A stretch of 11,805 nucleotides of DNA from Clostridiales bacterium UBA4821 (lineage in GTDB: Bacteria > Bacillota > Clostridia > Acetivibrionales > UBA4821): contig DHFP01000024.1 in the NCBI GenBank assembly GCA_002402315.1, forward strand, positions 1-11,805, read 5' to 3'. The first letter of the stretch is position 1; the number at the start of each line of letters is the position of its first letter. A program made the position numbers and the translations under genes. Of the stretch, positions 1 to 6,379 are shown one piece after another. The notes beneath the pieces were generated by a model that worked only from the letters and a program-made list of their open reading frames with translations, did not search any database and was not told the DNA's origin.

Positions 1-675
1 CAGGTGATAGCCGCCTATACCTTTGACTGCCAGAATGAACCCCTGCTTTAACATTGCTCTGGCATTCTCAAATGGATCACCAGTTATTTCGCAACCGCTC
101 TTATCTACTAACTTAATCTTAGGCCCACATTCAGGGCAGCATATAGTCTGAGCATGGTACCGCCTGTTTCCAGAGTCGGAAAATTCTTTCTCGCATTCCT
201 TGCACATTTTGAAAGGCTCCATCGTAGTATTACATCTATCATATGGAAGCCTGTGAATAATAGTAAACCTGGGGCCGCATCTGGTACAGGACGTAAAAGG
301 ATAAAGGTAAAAACGGTCGGCCGGATTCATGATATCCGACCTGCAGTCATCACAAATTCCAACATCGGCAGGAATTCCGGAAATGGTCGCTTTATCTTTT
401 ATACTTTCTACAATCTTAAAATCATTAAACCCTTTTATCTCTTCATTCACAGTAACAATTGAATGTATGTGGGCACCCTGTGGGAAATTTTCTTTAATAT
501 AACTTAGAAACGCATTAATACCTGATGTGTTACCTTCAATATGAATAAGTACTTCTCCGCCTTTATTGGCAACATAACCCGCAAGTCCCAGCTTTACTGC
601 CACAAGGTAAATAAACGGTCTGAAACCGATACCCTGTACAATTCCCGTTATATTTACTCCAACAGCCTCAATCAT
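1..675 (-). CDS. hypF: [NiFe] hydrogenase maturation carbamoyltransferase HypF, N-terminal part (cut by window edge)
   Basis: HypF makes the thiocarbamoyl group on HypE from carbamoyl phosphate and ATP; this becomes the cyanide ligands of the NiFe(CN)2CO centre. It acts in the cytoplasm. Only the first 225 codons lie in the window. Residues 1-90 are an acylphosphatase domain with the GIVQGIGFRPFIY loop (Arg19) and Asn37 in YVANKGG, the usual catalytic pair. Two zinc-finger units of the CX2C-X18-CX2C form follow (Cys108/111/130/133 and Cys158/161/180/183). The YrdC-like domain begins at the edge with KGIGGYHL. The ATG is the first in frame with the family N-terminus. It overlaps the end of hypB by 8 nt, so translation is probably coupled. 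All expected residues are present; nothing suggests decay. Identification is firm, but the C-terminal half cannot be judged. Confidence 0.96.
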   Translation of the reverse strand, partial: MIEAVGVNITGIVQGIGFRPFIYLVAVKLGLAGYVANKGGEVLIHIEGNTSGINAFLSYIKENFPQGAHIHSIVTVNEEIKGFNDFKIVESIKDKATISGIPADVGICDDCRSDIMNPADRFYLYPFTSCTRCGPRFTIIHRLPYDRCNTTMEPFKMCKECEKEFSDSGNRRYHAQTICCPECGPKIKLVDKSGCEITGDPFENARAMLKQGFILAVKGIGGYHL

Positions 676-1330
676 TTTTAACCCTCTTACTTTTATAAAA
701 ATCTTCTATCCATGTCAGAAGCTCAATTAGTCCTTCGTGTGTTGCACACGAAACCTCAAAAACCGGAGCCTTACTGACGGCCGTTATACCCTTGTAAAAG
801 AAATCCCTGTCAAATTCTATATGCCTGATCAGGTCAATTTTATTCAGAACTATGGCATCAGCGGTCTGAAATGCCTGTGGGTACTTAACCGGCTTATCGC
901 TTCCCTCAGCTGTGCTTGCAATAACCAACCTTCCTGACTCGCCCAGGTCAAAAGAAGCCGGACAAACAAGATTACCGACATTTTCAATAAAAATCAGGCA
1001 CCCTTCCGGGGGATTCAGGGAATTAATGGCCTCTTTAAACATATTGGCATCCAGGTGGCAGCCTCCTCCGGTATTTATCTGAACAACCGGCACACCCAGC
1101 TTGTCTATTTTTTCCGCATCAATGCTTCCGGCTATATCTCCCTCAACTACAGCCATAGGAATCTTATCCCTCAATGCCTCTATAATGCGCAGTATCAAAC
1201 TGGTTTTCCCTGCGCCCGGAGATGCCAGGATATTTATAGATACTATTCCCTTTTCGCCTAATAGTTCTCTATTTTCCTGAGCCAGCTTATTATTGCAATA
1301 CAATATATTCTTCATAATTTTAATTTCCAT
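668..1330 (-). CDS. hypB: Hydrogenase nickel incorporation GTPase HypB
   Basis: HypB is a SIMIBI-class GTPase that, with HypA, delivers nickel to the large subunit of [NiFe] hydrogenases (and in some bacteria urease). The 220-residue protein shows a P-loop ASPGAGKT at 36-43, EGDIAGSIDAEKI at 63-75, the metal-site QINTGGGCHLDA (Cys91, His92), Cys123 in LVCPASFDLGE, and the guanine motif NKID at 163-166. It lacks the N-terminal histidine-rich tract and the CXXCGC motif of some proteobacterial HypBs, so nickel storage is unlikely. The first P-loop glycine is Ala, a substitution at a position that also varies in E. coli HypB. The ATG at 1330 is chosen because AGGAG lies 7 nt upstream; an in-frame TTG 18 nt earlier has no such site. 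hypF overlaps its 3' end. No hypA adjoins it; the next gene upstream is a glycosyltransferase. Confidence 0.96.
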   Translation of the reverse strand: MEIKIMKNILYCNNKLAQENRELLGEKGIVSINILASPGAGKTSLILRIIEALRDKIPMAVVEGDIAGSIDAEKIDKLGVPVVQINTGGGCHLDANMFKEAINSLNPPEGCLIFIENVGNLVCPASFDLGESGRLVIASTAEGSDKPVKYPQAFQTADAIVLNKIDLIRHIEFDRDFFYKGITAVSKAPVFEVSCATHEGLIELLTWIEDFYKSKRVKND

Positions 1331-1393
1331 AAACTCACTCCTAAACAAAACTTTTCCTTAACAACATAGTAGTCTTGCAGAAACACCAATAAA

Positions 1394-1421
1394 ATTGTAT
1401 CAGAACCGCCATAATTGTCAA
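1394..1421 (-). promoter_or_regulatory. Sigma-A-type promoter for hypB-hypF
   Basis: The minus strand reads TTGACA, a 16-bp spacer, then TACAAT, with TG one base before the -10 (extended -10). The -35 is perfect and the -10 has five of six bases. It lies just after the stop codon of the glycosyltransferase gene and about 65 nt before the hypB start. This suggests hypBF is transcribed on its own and not only by read-through. The 13 bases TCTGATACAATTT recur in the glycosyltransferase promoter. Confidence 0.75.
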
Positions 1422-1431
1422 TGCTTGCCTT

Positions 1432-2772
1432 CTACCACTTTTTAGTTCTGCCTAAGATTTCTTCAGCATAACCCCAAACACAAACCGGAGACATTAGTAT
1501 TTGGTATACTAATGTATAGCAAATAAATCCCAGCCTGTTTCTACGGATTCTTAGTTTCAAAATTGAAAAGATCCCTCTTTGGTATCTATACATAATATAA
1601 TTTGTCAAAAGCGTTAAAGGCAAGACAGCTAACGTCATTGGCCCTACTATCCAAAAAAATCCAAAAAAAGCAAGGATAATTCCGGGGATATAAGCAAATG
1701 TATACGTAACATCCAATATTGGAAAAAGGAGATCCAACGCTACTAAAAAATTTACCGGGGCAATATTTTTAAATAATAGCTGATAATGATTTTTGAACCC
1801 CTCAATCATTCCTCTAGCCCACCGTCTTCTCTGCTTTGCAAACCCGGAAATACTGACAGGCACCTCTGTAAACCCAATAGCAGTGGATTCGAAGCCGACG
1901 CGGTAACCGGCTTTAATCATTGCCCACGTAACTACAATATCCTCACCAATACAATCTGGCCAGCCATTGACCTCTCTTACTACCTTGGTTCTATAAACAC
2001 TAAAAGCACCTTGTGCAACCAAAGTACCTTGAAATAAAGCCTGCTGGCGCTTTATGGATGAAATAGCCAAAAAGTAATCCCATTCCTGCAATCTGGTAAT
2101 GAAAGAATTGCGGGAATTCTTTGTCAGGACACACCCGGCAACAGCCGCCGTATCTCCGGGGGCTCCAAGTATTCTGGACATTATGCGTCTGACTGCCTGA
2201 GGATGTAGAAATGTATCGGCATCTATAGTAATAACATAATCATTGGTGATTTCTTCTATCCCCAGGTTCAACGCAGCAGCCTTACCGCCATGCTGAGCCT
2301 TAATCAGTCTTACATTAGGCATGCCTGAATTTAATATGATATCCGTTGTTTTATCTGACGAGCCGTCATCCACAATGATTACTTCTAAGTTGGAAGGATA
2401 ATCCTGCTGTCGGATAGATCTAAGAGTCTCAGCAATACATTTTTCCTCATTATAAGCAGCCATTAATAAGGTTATGGAAGGAAATCTTCTATTCAAATTT
2501 AGCTTAGCCGGCTTGTCCAATAAAAGGCTCAACAATAAAAACATATTAAGATACCCAGGTATAAGTGCTATAAATATCACTATATGCCAGGCAGGATATC
2601 CTCCTATCAGCCTGGATAAAGCAATAACCCATGGATAGCTTATATATAAGCTGAGAAAAAGCCATGCCAATGCAATTAGGTTAGCAATTGCAAATTTATA
2701 TTTAATCTGCAAATAAAACCTTTTTTGAGATCGTAGCTGCAGATTCTCTGTTTGGATATTTGGGGTACTCAT
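1432..2772 (-). CDS. Membrane-bound family 2 glycosyltransferase, processive (PgaC/BcsA-like)
   Basis: Predicted inner-membrane enzyme that polymerises a sugar from a nucleotide donor, 446 residues. Two membrane segments (about 28-50 and 62-85) precede a cytoplasmic GT-A domain. It has the family marks: MAAYNEE at 104-110, VDDGSSD with Asp135/136, GGKAAALN near 162-169, the DXD motif at 184-186 (DAD), GED at 276-278 as catalytic base, and QRRRW at 314-318. The QXXRW box is the mark of processive synthases such as poly-GlcNAc, hyaluronan and cellulose synthases. Three or so hydrophobic segments follow (about 338-435). No PilZ domain is visible. The product polymer cannot be told from sequence; a poly-N-acetylglucosamine-like exopolysaccharide is the best guess. 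The ATG at 2772 is preferred, with AGGTGA 10 nt upstream; a GTG at 2781 would sit almost on that site. The gene stands alone, divergent from a small secreted protein. Confidence 0.85.
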   Translation of the reverse strand: MSTPNIQTENLQLRSQKRFYLQIKYKFAIANLIALAWLFLSLYISYPWVIALSRLIGGYPAWHIVIFIALIPGYLNMFLLLSLLLDKPAKLNLNRRFPSITLLMAAYNEEKCIAETLRSIRQQDYPSNLEVIIVDDGSSDKTTDIILNSGMPNVRLIKAQHGGKAAALNLGIEEITNDYVITIDADTFLHPQAVRRIMSRILGAPGDTAAVAGCVLTKNSRNSFITRLQEWDYFLAISSIKRQQALFQGTLVAQGAFSVYRTKVVREVNGWPDCIGEDIVVTWAMIKAGYRVGFESTAIGFTEVPVSISGFAKQRRRWARGMIEGFKNHYQLLFKNIAPVNFLVALDLLFPILDVTYTFAYIPGIILAFFGFFWIVGPMTLAVLPLTLLTNYIMYRYQRGIFSILKLRIRRNRLGFICYTLVYQILMSPVCVWGYAEEILGRTKKW

Positions 2773-2777
2773 GGATA

Positions 2778-2818
2778 TCACGTCACCTAACTAGGGTTTC
2801 TATGTACCGGTGACGTGA
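2778..2818 (-). promoter_or_regulatory. Leader hairpin that includes the ribosome binding site of the glycosyltransferase
   Basis: The leader contains a perfect 10-bp inverted repeat, TCACGTCACC and GGTGACGTGA, separated by 21 nt. The downstream arm holds the Shine-Dalgarno bases GGTGA used by the ATG at 2772. In RNA the hairpin would hide the ribosome binding site. A protein-binding operator is the other reading. The repeat is seen directly; its role is inferred. Confidence 0.6.
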
Positions 2819-2836
2819 ATAAGAATTGTTTCCTAA

Positions 2837-2864
2837 ATTGTATCAGATATGAGGTATCTGTCAA
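2837..2864 (-). promoter_or_regulatory. Promoter of the glycosyltransferase with a palindrome between -35 and -10
   Basis: On the minus strand: TTGACA, 16-bp spacer, TACAAT, with an extended -10 TG. A perfect inverted repeat, CAGATA-N5-TATCTG (2844-2860), fills most of the spacer and touches the -35. A site there is placed to block RNA polymerase, so it may be an operator. Transcription would start near 2829, giving a leader of roughly 57 nt that begins just before the hairpin. Confidence 0.7.
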
Positions 2865-2977
2865 TTTTATAATAATGGAAATGCTATAAGGATCCAAAAC
2901 AAGTAAAATATTTTTAATAAGAATGGAACTTTTTACCCGTATCAATAGTCTAATAAATCAAAAATAAGATAAAGCAA

Positions 2978-3005
2978 TTGAAAGAAGGTGATAATAGGTT
3001 ATAAA
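2978..3005 (+). promoter_or_regulatory. Probable promoter of the secreted-protein gene
   Basis: TTGAAA, 16-bp spacer, TATAAA on the plus strand, five of six matches in each hexamer, about 90 nt before the start codon. The gene-free stretch between the two divergent start codons (2773-3093, 321 nt) otherwise holds only the glycosyltransferase promoter and leader hairpin; I see no RNA gene in it. The sequence is very A+T-rich, so chance matches are possible. Confidence 0.45.
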
Positions 3006-3093
3006 TGGATTATACCAACGATAAAATCTCAATACACATTTAAGGTTCATTATAAAATTTGGAATGGAAATATTAAGTATGGAGGTGTTTTTT

Positions 3094-3609
3094 ATGAAAA
3101 AACTTTTGAGTCTGGCAATAATATTAACAATCTGCCTGGTTTTTGGACAAACATTATATGCAAAATCAAATACGTTTACCGTACACACATCAAAATCGCA
3201 AGCTAAAATGTTATTGGTTGACGGTAATAATTCTTCGTCAGCAGTAACACTAACCGGCACAGTAACACTCTCTGACTTGGAGGGATTACATTATGAACTG
3301 GGTTCCATCTCCTCATCCTACGTTCTGAAAGGAAAATTTAATTTCAAAAAATATTTAAACAAAAAGGTTAAGGTTACAGGCTATACACAAGATGGTATTA
3401 GCATCTGGATGAAATCGGTTTTAATAGTATCGAAAATCGAGGTCATAGGTGTAATTCCAATGCCGGGCCCTGTTGATCGGGTAAAACCGGGCGACCCTCC
3501 TATTGGAATTTACCCTCCTATTATTGATGACCCTGTAATTCCAATGCCGGGCCCTGTTGATCGAGTAACGCCTATAGAACCGCCAATTGGGATTCAATTA
3601 TCTAGATAA
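3094..3609 (+). CDS. Small secreted protein with proline-rich tandem repeat, function unknown
   Basis: I do not recognise a named family. The 171-residue product starts with a clear Sec signal peptide: MKK, a hydrophobic core to about residue 18, and a likely cut after TLYA (residue 23). The cysteine in LTIC does not fit a lipobox, so it should be released, not lipid-anchored. Residues about 35-115 alternate beta-type stretches (VTLTGTVTLSD, YVLKGKF, KKVKVTGYT) and could be an OB-like beta barrel; this is a guess from pattern. The tail has two copies of a 28-residue unit, VIPMPGPVDRV...PPIGI. The ATG at 3094 is chosen because GGAGGT lies 7 nt upstream and the signal peptide begins there; in-frame ATGs at 3064 and 3079 lack this. 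It is the only plus-strand gene, divergent from the glycosyltransferase and followed by a strong terminator. Confidence 0.8.
   Translation: MKKLLSLAIILTICLVFGQTLYAKSNTFTVHTSKSQAKMLLVDGNNSSSAVTLTGTVTLSDLEGLHYELGSISSSYVLKGKFNFKKYLNKKVKVTGYTQDGISIWMKSVLIVSKIEVIGVIPMPGPVDRVKPGDPPIGIYPPIIDDPVIPMPGPVDRVTPIEPPIGIQLSR
3451..3568 (+). repeat. Intragenic tandem repeat, 84-bp period, two copies
   Basis: A 34-nt block at 3451-3484 returns at 3535-3568 with one mismatch (G to A). The 84-bp period equals 28 codons, so the frame is kept. Downstream of each block the protein repeat continues (PPIGI) but the DNA has drifted. A recent in-frame duplication, or selection on this segment, would explain the uneven identity. 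Confidence 0.85.
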
Positions 3610-3636
3610 GCTCACTTCCTTTGTTCTACTTAAGAA

Positions 3637-3682
3637 GCTGGGCTGAAAGCCATCTTTGATCGGCTTTCAGCCCAGCCTTTTT
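3637..3682 (+). terminator. Strong intrinsic terminator, probably shared by convergent genes
   Basis: A perfect 15-bp stem, GCTGGGCTGAAAGCC with its complement, a 10-nt loop, then CTTTTT on the plus strand. It ends the secreted-protein gene. On the minus strand the stem is followed by TTCTT, so it may also stop transcripts leaving hisS, whose stop codon lies 31 nt away. Confidence 0.9.
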
Positions 3683-3713
3683 AATCCGGCTTCACCTTTC
3701 CTGCTATACTGAT

Positions 3714-4970
3714 TTATTTCTGTATATCCATGTTTAAGTCATCCAGCCTAATCTCCTTTTCCTCTCCGGTCGCCATGGTTTTCAATTTAGCCCTACCGGT
3801 TTTCACCTCATCATCTCCAAGAACCACAACCTGCTTCGCCCCGAGCTTGTCAGCGTATTTCATCTGGGCCTTCAGACTTCTGTCCATCAGGTCAAAATGT
3901 GCGGATATACCAGTCTTCCTTAAATCAGATACCATTTGGACAGCATGTTTCTTTGCTTCATCTCCTATTGCCGCAATGAATATATCGGGAGTATCTTCCT
4001 CAGGAATTTCTGCTCCGCTGGCTTCCATTACAAACAGGAGGCGTTCTCTTCCCATACCGAATCCCAAGCCGGGAGTTGATGATCCTCCGCACTCTTCGAC
4101 CAAACCATCGTATCTGCCGCCGCCGCAAACCGTTCCCTGGGCCCCTATTTTATTTGAAACAAATTCAAATACTGTTTTTGTATAGTAGTCCAATCCTCTA
4201 ACTATCCGGGGATTAACCTTGTATTCTATATTTAAATCTGTTAATAGCTTTTTAAACTTTTCAAAATGCTCATCACATTCATTACATAAGAAATCGATTA
4301 TACTTGGAGCATTGGATGTAATATCTTTGCAGCTCTTTTCTTTACAATCAAGGATTCTCATCGGGTTTTTATCAAAGCGTGTCCTGCAGGTTTCACACAG
4401 TTTATCAAGACTCTGACCCAGATAGCTTTTTAGTGATGCGTGAAAATCCTTCCTGCAAACGGGGCAGCCAATACTGTTAATATTTAAAGTAAGCTCCTTA
4501 ACACCAAGCTTATCCAGGATGAGCGAAATCATGCTTATTAATTCCGCCTCTGCTTCCGGCCCCTTTGCACCAAATATTTCCGCACCAAACTGGTTGTGCT
4601 CTCTGTATCGTCCCTTTTGCATCTTTTCATACCTGTAAGCTGTAATTAGATAATATAACTTTACAGGCTGGGGAAGTGAAGCCATTCCATTCTCGATATA
4701 AGACCTTACGACTCCGGCTGTTCCTTCAGGTCTAAGGGTTAAGCTTCTGCCACCCTTGTCTTCAAATGTATACATCTCTTTTTGAACAATATCAGTCGTA
4801 TCCCCTACACTCCTCAAGAAGAGCTCGGTATGTTCAAAAACCGGTATCCTTATTTCTTTAAATCCAAAAAGACTGCATATCTCTTGTATTACCTTCTCAA
4901 CATAATGCCATTTGTAGACCTCTGACGATAATACGTCATGTGTTCCTTTTGGCGCTTGAATCAGCATCAT
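3714..4970 (-). CDS. hisS: Histidyl-tRNA synthetase
   Basis: Class II synthetase that charges tRNA-His with histidine in the cytoplasm; 418 residues, normal length. Seen in order: N-terminal APKGTHDVL; motif 2 TFEDKGGRSLTLRPEGTA at 68-85; YRYEKMQKGRYREHNQFG at 112-129; a four-cysteine insertion (Cys169, 172, 192, 195) ending in NPMRILDCK at 202-210, common in clostridial HisRS; the histidine motifs RGLDYYTKTVFEF at 258-270 and GGGRYDGL at 283-290; motif 3 GFGMGRERL at 303-311; and an anticodon-binding domain from about 328. AGGAGT precedes two adjacent ATGs; I take the first (5 nt after GGAG), but the second at 4967 is as likely. The gene starts 11 nt after the UPF0280 stop codon, so it appears to belong to the S-box-controlled unit. 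No T-box leader or own promoter is visible. Confidence 0.98.
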   Translation of the reverse strand: MMLIQAPKGTHDVLSSEVYKWHYVEKVIQEICSLFGFKEIRIPVFEHTELFLRSVGDTTDIVQKEMYTFEDKGGRSLTLRPEGTAGVVRSYIENGMASLPQPVKLYYLITAYRYEKMQKGRYREHNQFGAEIFGAKGPEAEAELISMISLILDKLGVKELTLNINSIGCPVCRKDFHASLKSYLGQSLDKLCETCRTRFDKNPMRILDCKEKSCKDITSNAPSIIDFLCNECDEHFEKFKKLLTDLNIEYKVNPRIVRGLDYYTKTVFEFVSNKIGAQGTVCGGGRYDGLVEECGGSSTPGLGFGMGRERLLFVMEASGAEIPEEDTPDIFIAAIGDEAKKHAVQMVSDLRKTGISAHFDLMDRSLKAQMKYADKLGAKQVVVLGDDEVKTGRAKLKTMATGEEKEIRLDDLNMDIQK

Positions 4971-4981
4971 ATCTACTCCTT

Positions 4982-5731
4982 TCAATTAAAATTTAGTCGA
5001 ACTATTTTAATTTTTCCCCATAAAGCCATTTTTTCATCCTTAATCGCAATTGCCCCTAACACACCTGGTATATTTGCGGCAAATTCTACTCCTCTATTAA
5101 CATCTTCGGGTATATGAATCATATTCCCAACTGCTGTAGCTACTGCATCAGCAATGGAACCAGTTTGGGCCATTACAACTGCTGCATCAGCTTTTCCGAA
5201 GCTTAGGGAAGGTCCTACAGTACCTGAAGATGTACATAACCCAATAGGTCCGAACTCTGGTAGAACCTCGACCGCAATCTTATTCGTAAATGGTGAGCTG
5301 CCTGCAAAAATACCTACATGACGCTTTTTATCGGTATGAATATAAAGGTCTCCACCATTTTCAATTATTACGTCAGGAGAGTATTTCAATAATTCCCGCC
5401 CTATATACTCCGAAAAAGCCCCTGCAACAGCTGCCATCGGACCTACATTAGCCAGTTCTGCGGCCTTTGCCATTTCAAATGCAATAGGAGGAGCAGTACT
5501 ATATAGCCTGTGCGGCACCAGCGCAGATTTGAATTCTGGGTCAAATTCAATATAAGCTTCCAGCTCATTCCTCAGGCTAGTAGTAATCTTCCTTGCAGCT
5601 TCTACCAATTCATTGGAATAACACTCTCTTGAAACCCCTATATCCAGGTCAGTATCTTTAACCGATACTTGAAAATGAGTCATATCATCAGATACAAACA
5701 TACTTCTATAAGACCTTTCAATATACTCCAT
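4982..5731 (-). CDS. UPF0280/COG2122 ApbE-like protein, probable sulfide-assimilation factor
   Basis: The 249-residue protein belongs to the UPF0280 (COG2122) family, which shares the fold of the FAD:protein FMN transferase ApbE. Visible marks are GPMAAVAGAFSEYIG at 97-111, IIENGGDLYIH at 122-132, GLCTSSGTVGPSLSFGKADA at 164-183 and ADAVATAVGN at 194-203. In Methanosarcina acetivorans a COG2122 protein (MA1715) is reported, from memory, to help sulfide use for homocysteine formation; its chemistry is unsettled. Here it directly follows the NIL-ferredoxin gene: the ferredoxin stop and this start share a base (TAATG), implying translational coupling. GGAGGT lies 9 nt before the ATG. It ends 11 nt before hisS. 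Family call is strong; the role rests on context and on the methanogen work. Confidence 0.88.
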   Translation of the reverse strand: MEYIERSYRSMFVSDDMTHFQVSVKDTDLDIGVSRECYSNELVEAARKITTSLRNELEAYIEFDPEFKSALVPHRLYSTAPPIAFEMAKAAELANVGPMAAVAGAFSEYIGRELLKYSPDVIIENGGDLYIHTDKKRHVGIFAGSSPFTNKIAVEVLPEFGPIGLCTSSGTVGPSLSFGKADAAVVMAQTGSIADAVATAVGNMIHIPEDVNRGVEFAANIPGVLGAIAIKDEKMALWGKIKIVRLNFN

Positions 5732-6129
5732 TAGAAGCGGACCTCCATTGCCCTCTGTGGGCACGCCTTGACACATTCTCTACAAATCAGGCAGTCGTTT
5801 TCGTTAAACACTACCTCCATGGTTTCCCTGTTAACAGTTAAAGCTCCTGAAGGACAGAGGGTTATACATGCACTGCAGTGTATACACTTATTTTCGTCCC
5901 GGATTACTTCTTGAGCTAATGGTTTAATACCTACTCCAATCGATTTTATATAGCTGATGCCTTCTTCAAATCTCTCCCCGTCTATTTCTACCAGCATGGT
6001 TCCACGTTTATTAATATCTATGTTTGCTTTCAGTATATTTACCAGTAGGTCATAATCCTTTATTAGTTTATACATAACAGGCTGCTCTACCAGGTTTGCA
6101 TCAAAGGTTAGTATAAATTTACCGTTCAT
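5731..6129 (-). CDS. NIL-domain 2x[4Fe-4S] ferredoxin of the homocysteine pathway
   Basis: A 132-residue cytoplasmic protein with two parts. Residues 1-75 match the NIL domain, a ferredoxin-like alpha/beta fold also found at the end of MetN methionine transporters. Residues 80-128 carry two complete cluster motifs: CIHCSACITLCP (Cys82, 85, 88, 92) and CLICRECVKACP (Cys113, 116, 119, 123). The same architecture is found in MA1822 of Methanosarcina, which works with a DUF39 protein in reducing steps that make homocysteine from aspartate semialdehyde and sulfide. The gene lies downstream of the DUF39 gene here, though separated by 250 nt that contain a MITE-like insertion. The ribosome binding site is excellent (AAGGAGG, 7 nt before ATG). 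The 3' end overlaps the next gene by one base. Confidence 0.93.
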   Translation of the reverse strand: MNGKFILTFDANLVEQPVMYKLIKDYDLLVNILKANIDINKRGTMLVEIDGERFEEGISYIKSIGVGIKPLAQEVIRDENKCIHCSACITLCPSGALTVNRETMEVVFNENDCLICRECVKACPQRAMEVRF

Positions 6130-6238
6130 TTCGTTTCCTCCTTCCCCTTCTTCACTTTTAGTTACTTGTAAAATGCTGTAATCCTTGAAAATACTATGGT
6201 TTAATATTTAATTTTATTCTTATTCCCTCCGAAGTCTT

Positions 6239-6322
6239 ACTCCCTCCGTCAGCTTACGCTGACACCTCCCTCAGAGATGGAGGTTTTTTCTCAAGCTCTC
6301 TCTTTGAGGTGACTGGGGGAGT
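6239..6322. mobile_element. MITE-like 84-bp element with terminal inverted repeats
   Basis: The ends are ACTCCCTCCGTCA (6239-6251) and TGACTGGGGGAGT (6310-6322), matching as inverted repeats at 11 of 13 bases. TCTT flanks both sides (6235-6238 and 6323-6326), a possible target-site duplication. Inside are a GTCAGC-TTAC-GCTGAC hairpin (6248-6263) and a plus-strand ACCTCC/GGAGGT hairpin followed by TTTTTT (6264-6289). It has no coding capacity. The 250-nt gap around it (6130-6379) shows no clear promoter. Confidence 0.6.
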
Positions 6323-6379
6323 TCTTTTGCAGCTTGTTCAAGTTTATCTGCACTTTTACCAATTTCATTTTGCAACTCT

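Noticed and set aside
154..462. Plus-strand open frame inside hypF
   Set aside because: The opposite strand encodes clear HypF motifs over the same bases; the plus frame has no ribosome binding site or recognisable content.
3094..3162. Lipoprotein signal in the secreted protein
   Set aside because: The only cysteine is preceded by LTI; the lipobox needs a small residue just before the cysteine, so a plain Sec signal fits better.
2958..3260. Minus-strand open frame across the divergent promoter region
   Set aside because: It covers the signal peptide and ribosome binding site of the secreted protein on the other strand and has no start signal.
3730..4185. 151-codon plus-strand open frame inside hisS
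   Set aside because: It is antisense to the core HisRS motifs and lacks a start signal; length alone is not evidence.
4400..4500. Four-cysteine cluster in HisRS as a new zinc finger
   Set aside because: The CPVCR...LCETCR...NPMRILDCK insertion is, to my knowledge, normal in clostridial and many other bacterial HisRS proteins.
6264..6289. Intrinsic terminator for a gene in the central region
   Set aside because: The hairpin plus T-run works only on the plus strand, where no gene precedes it; it is better seen as part of the MITE-like element.
6300..6367. 24-codon minus-strand frame starting MKLVKVQINL after DUF39
   Set aside because: No ribosome binding site at a useful distance, and the frame runs into the inverted-repeat element.
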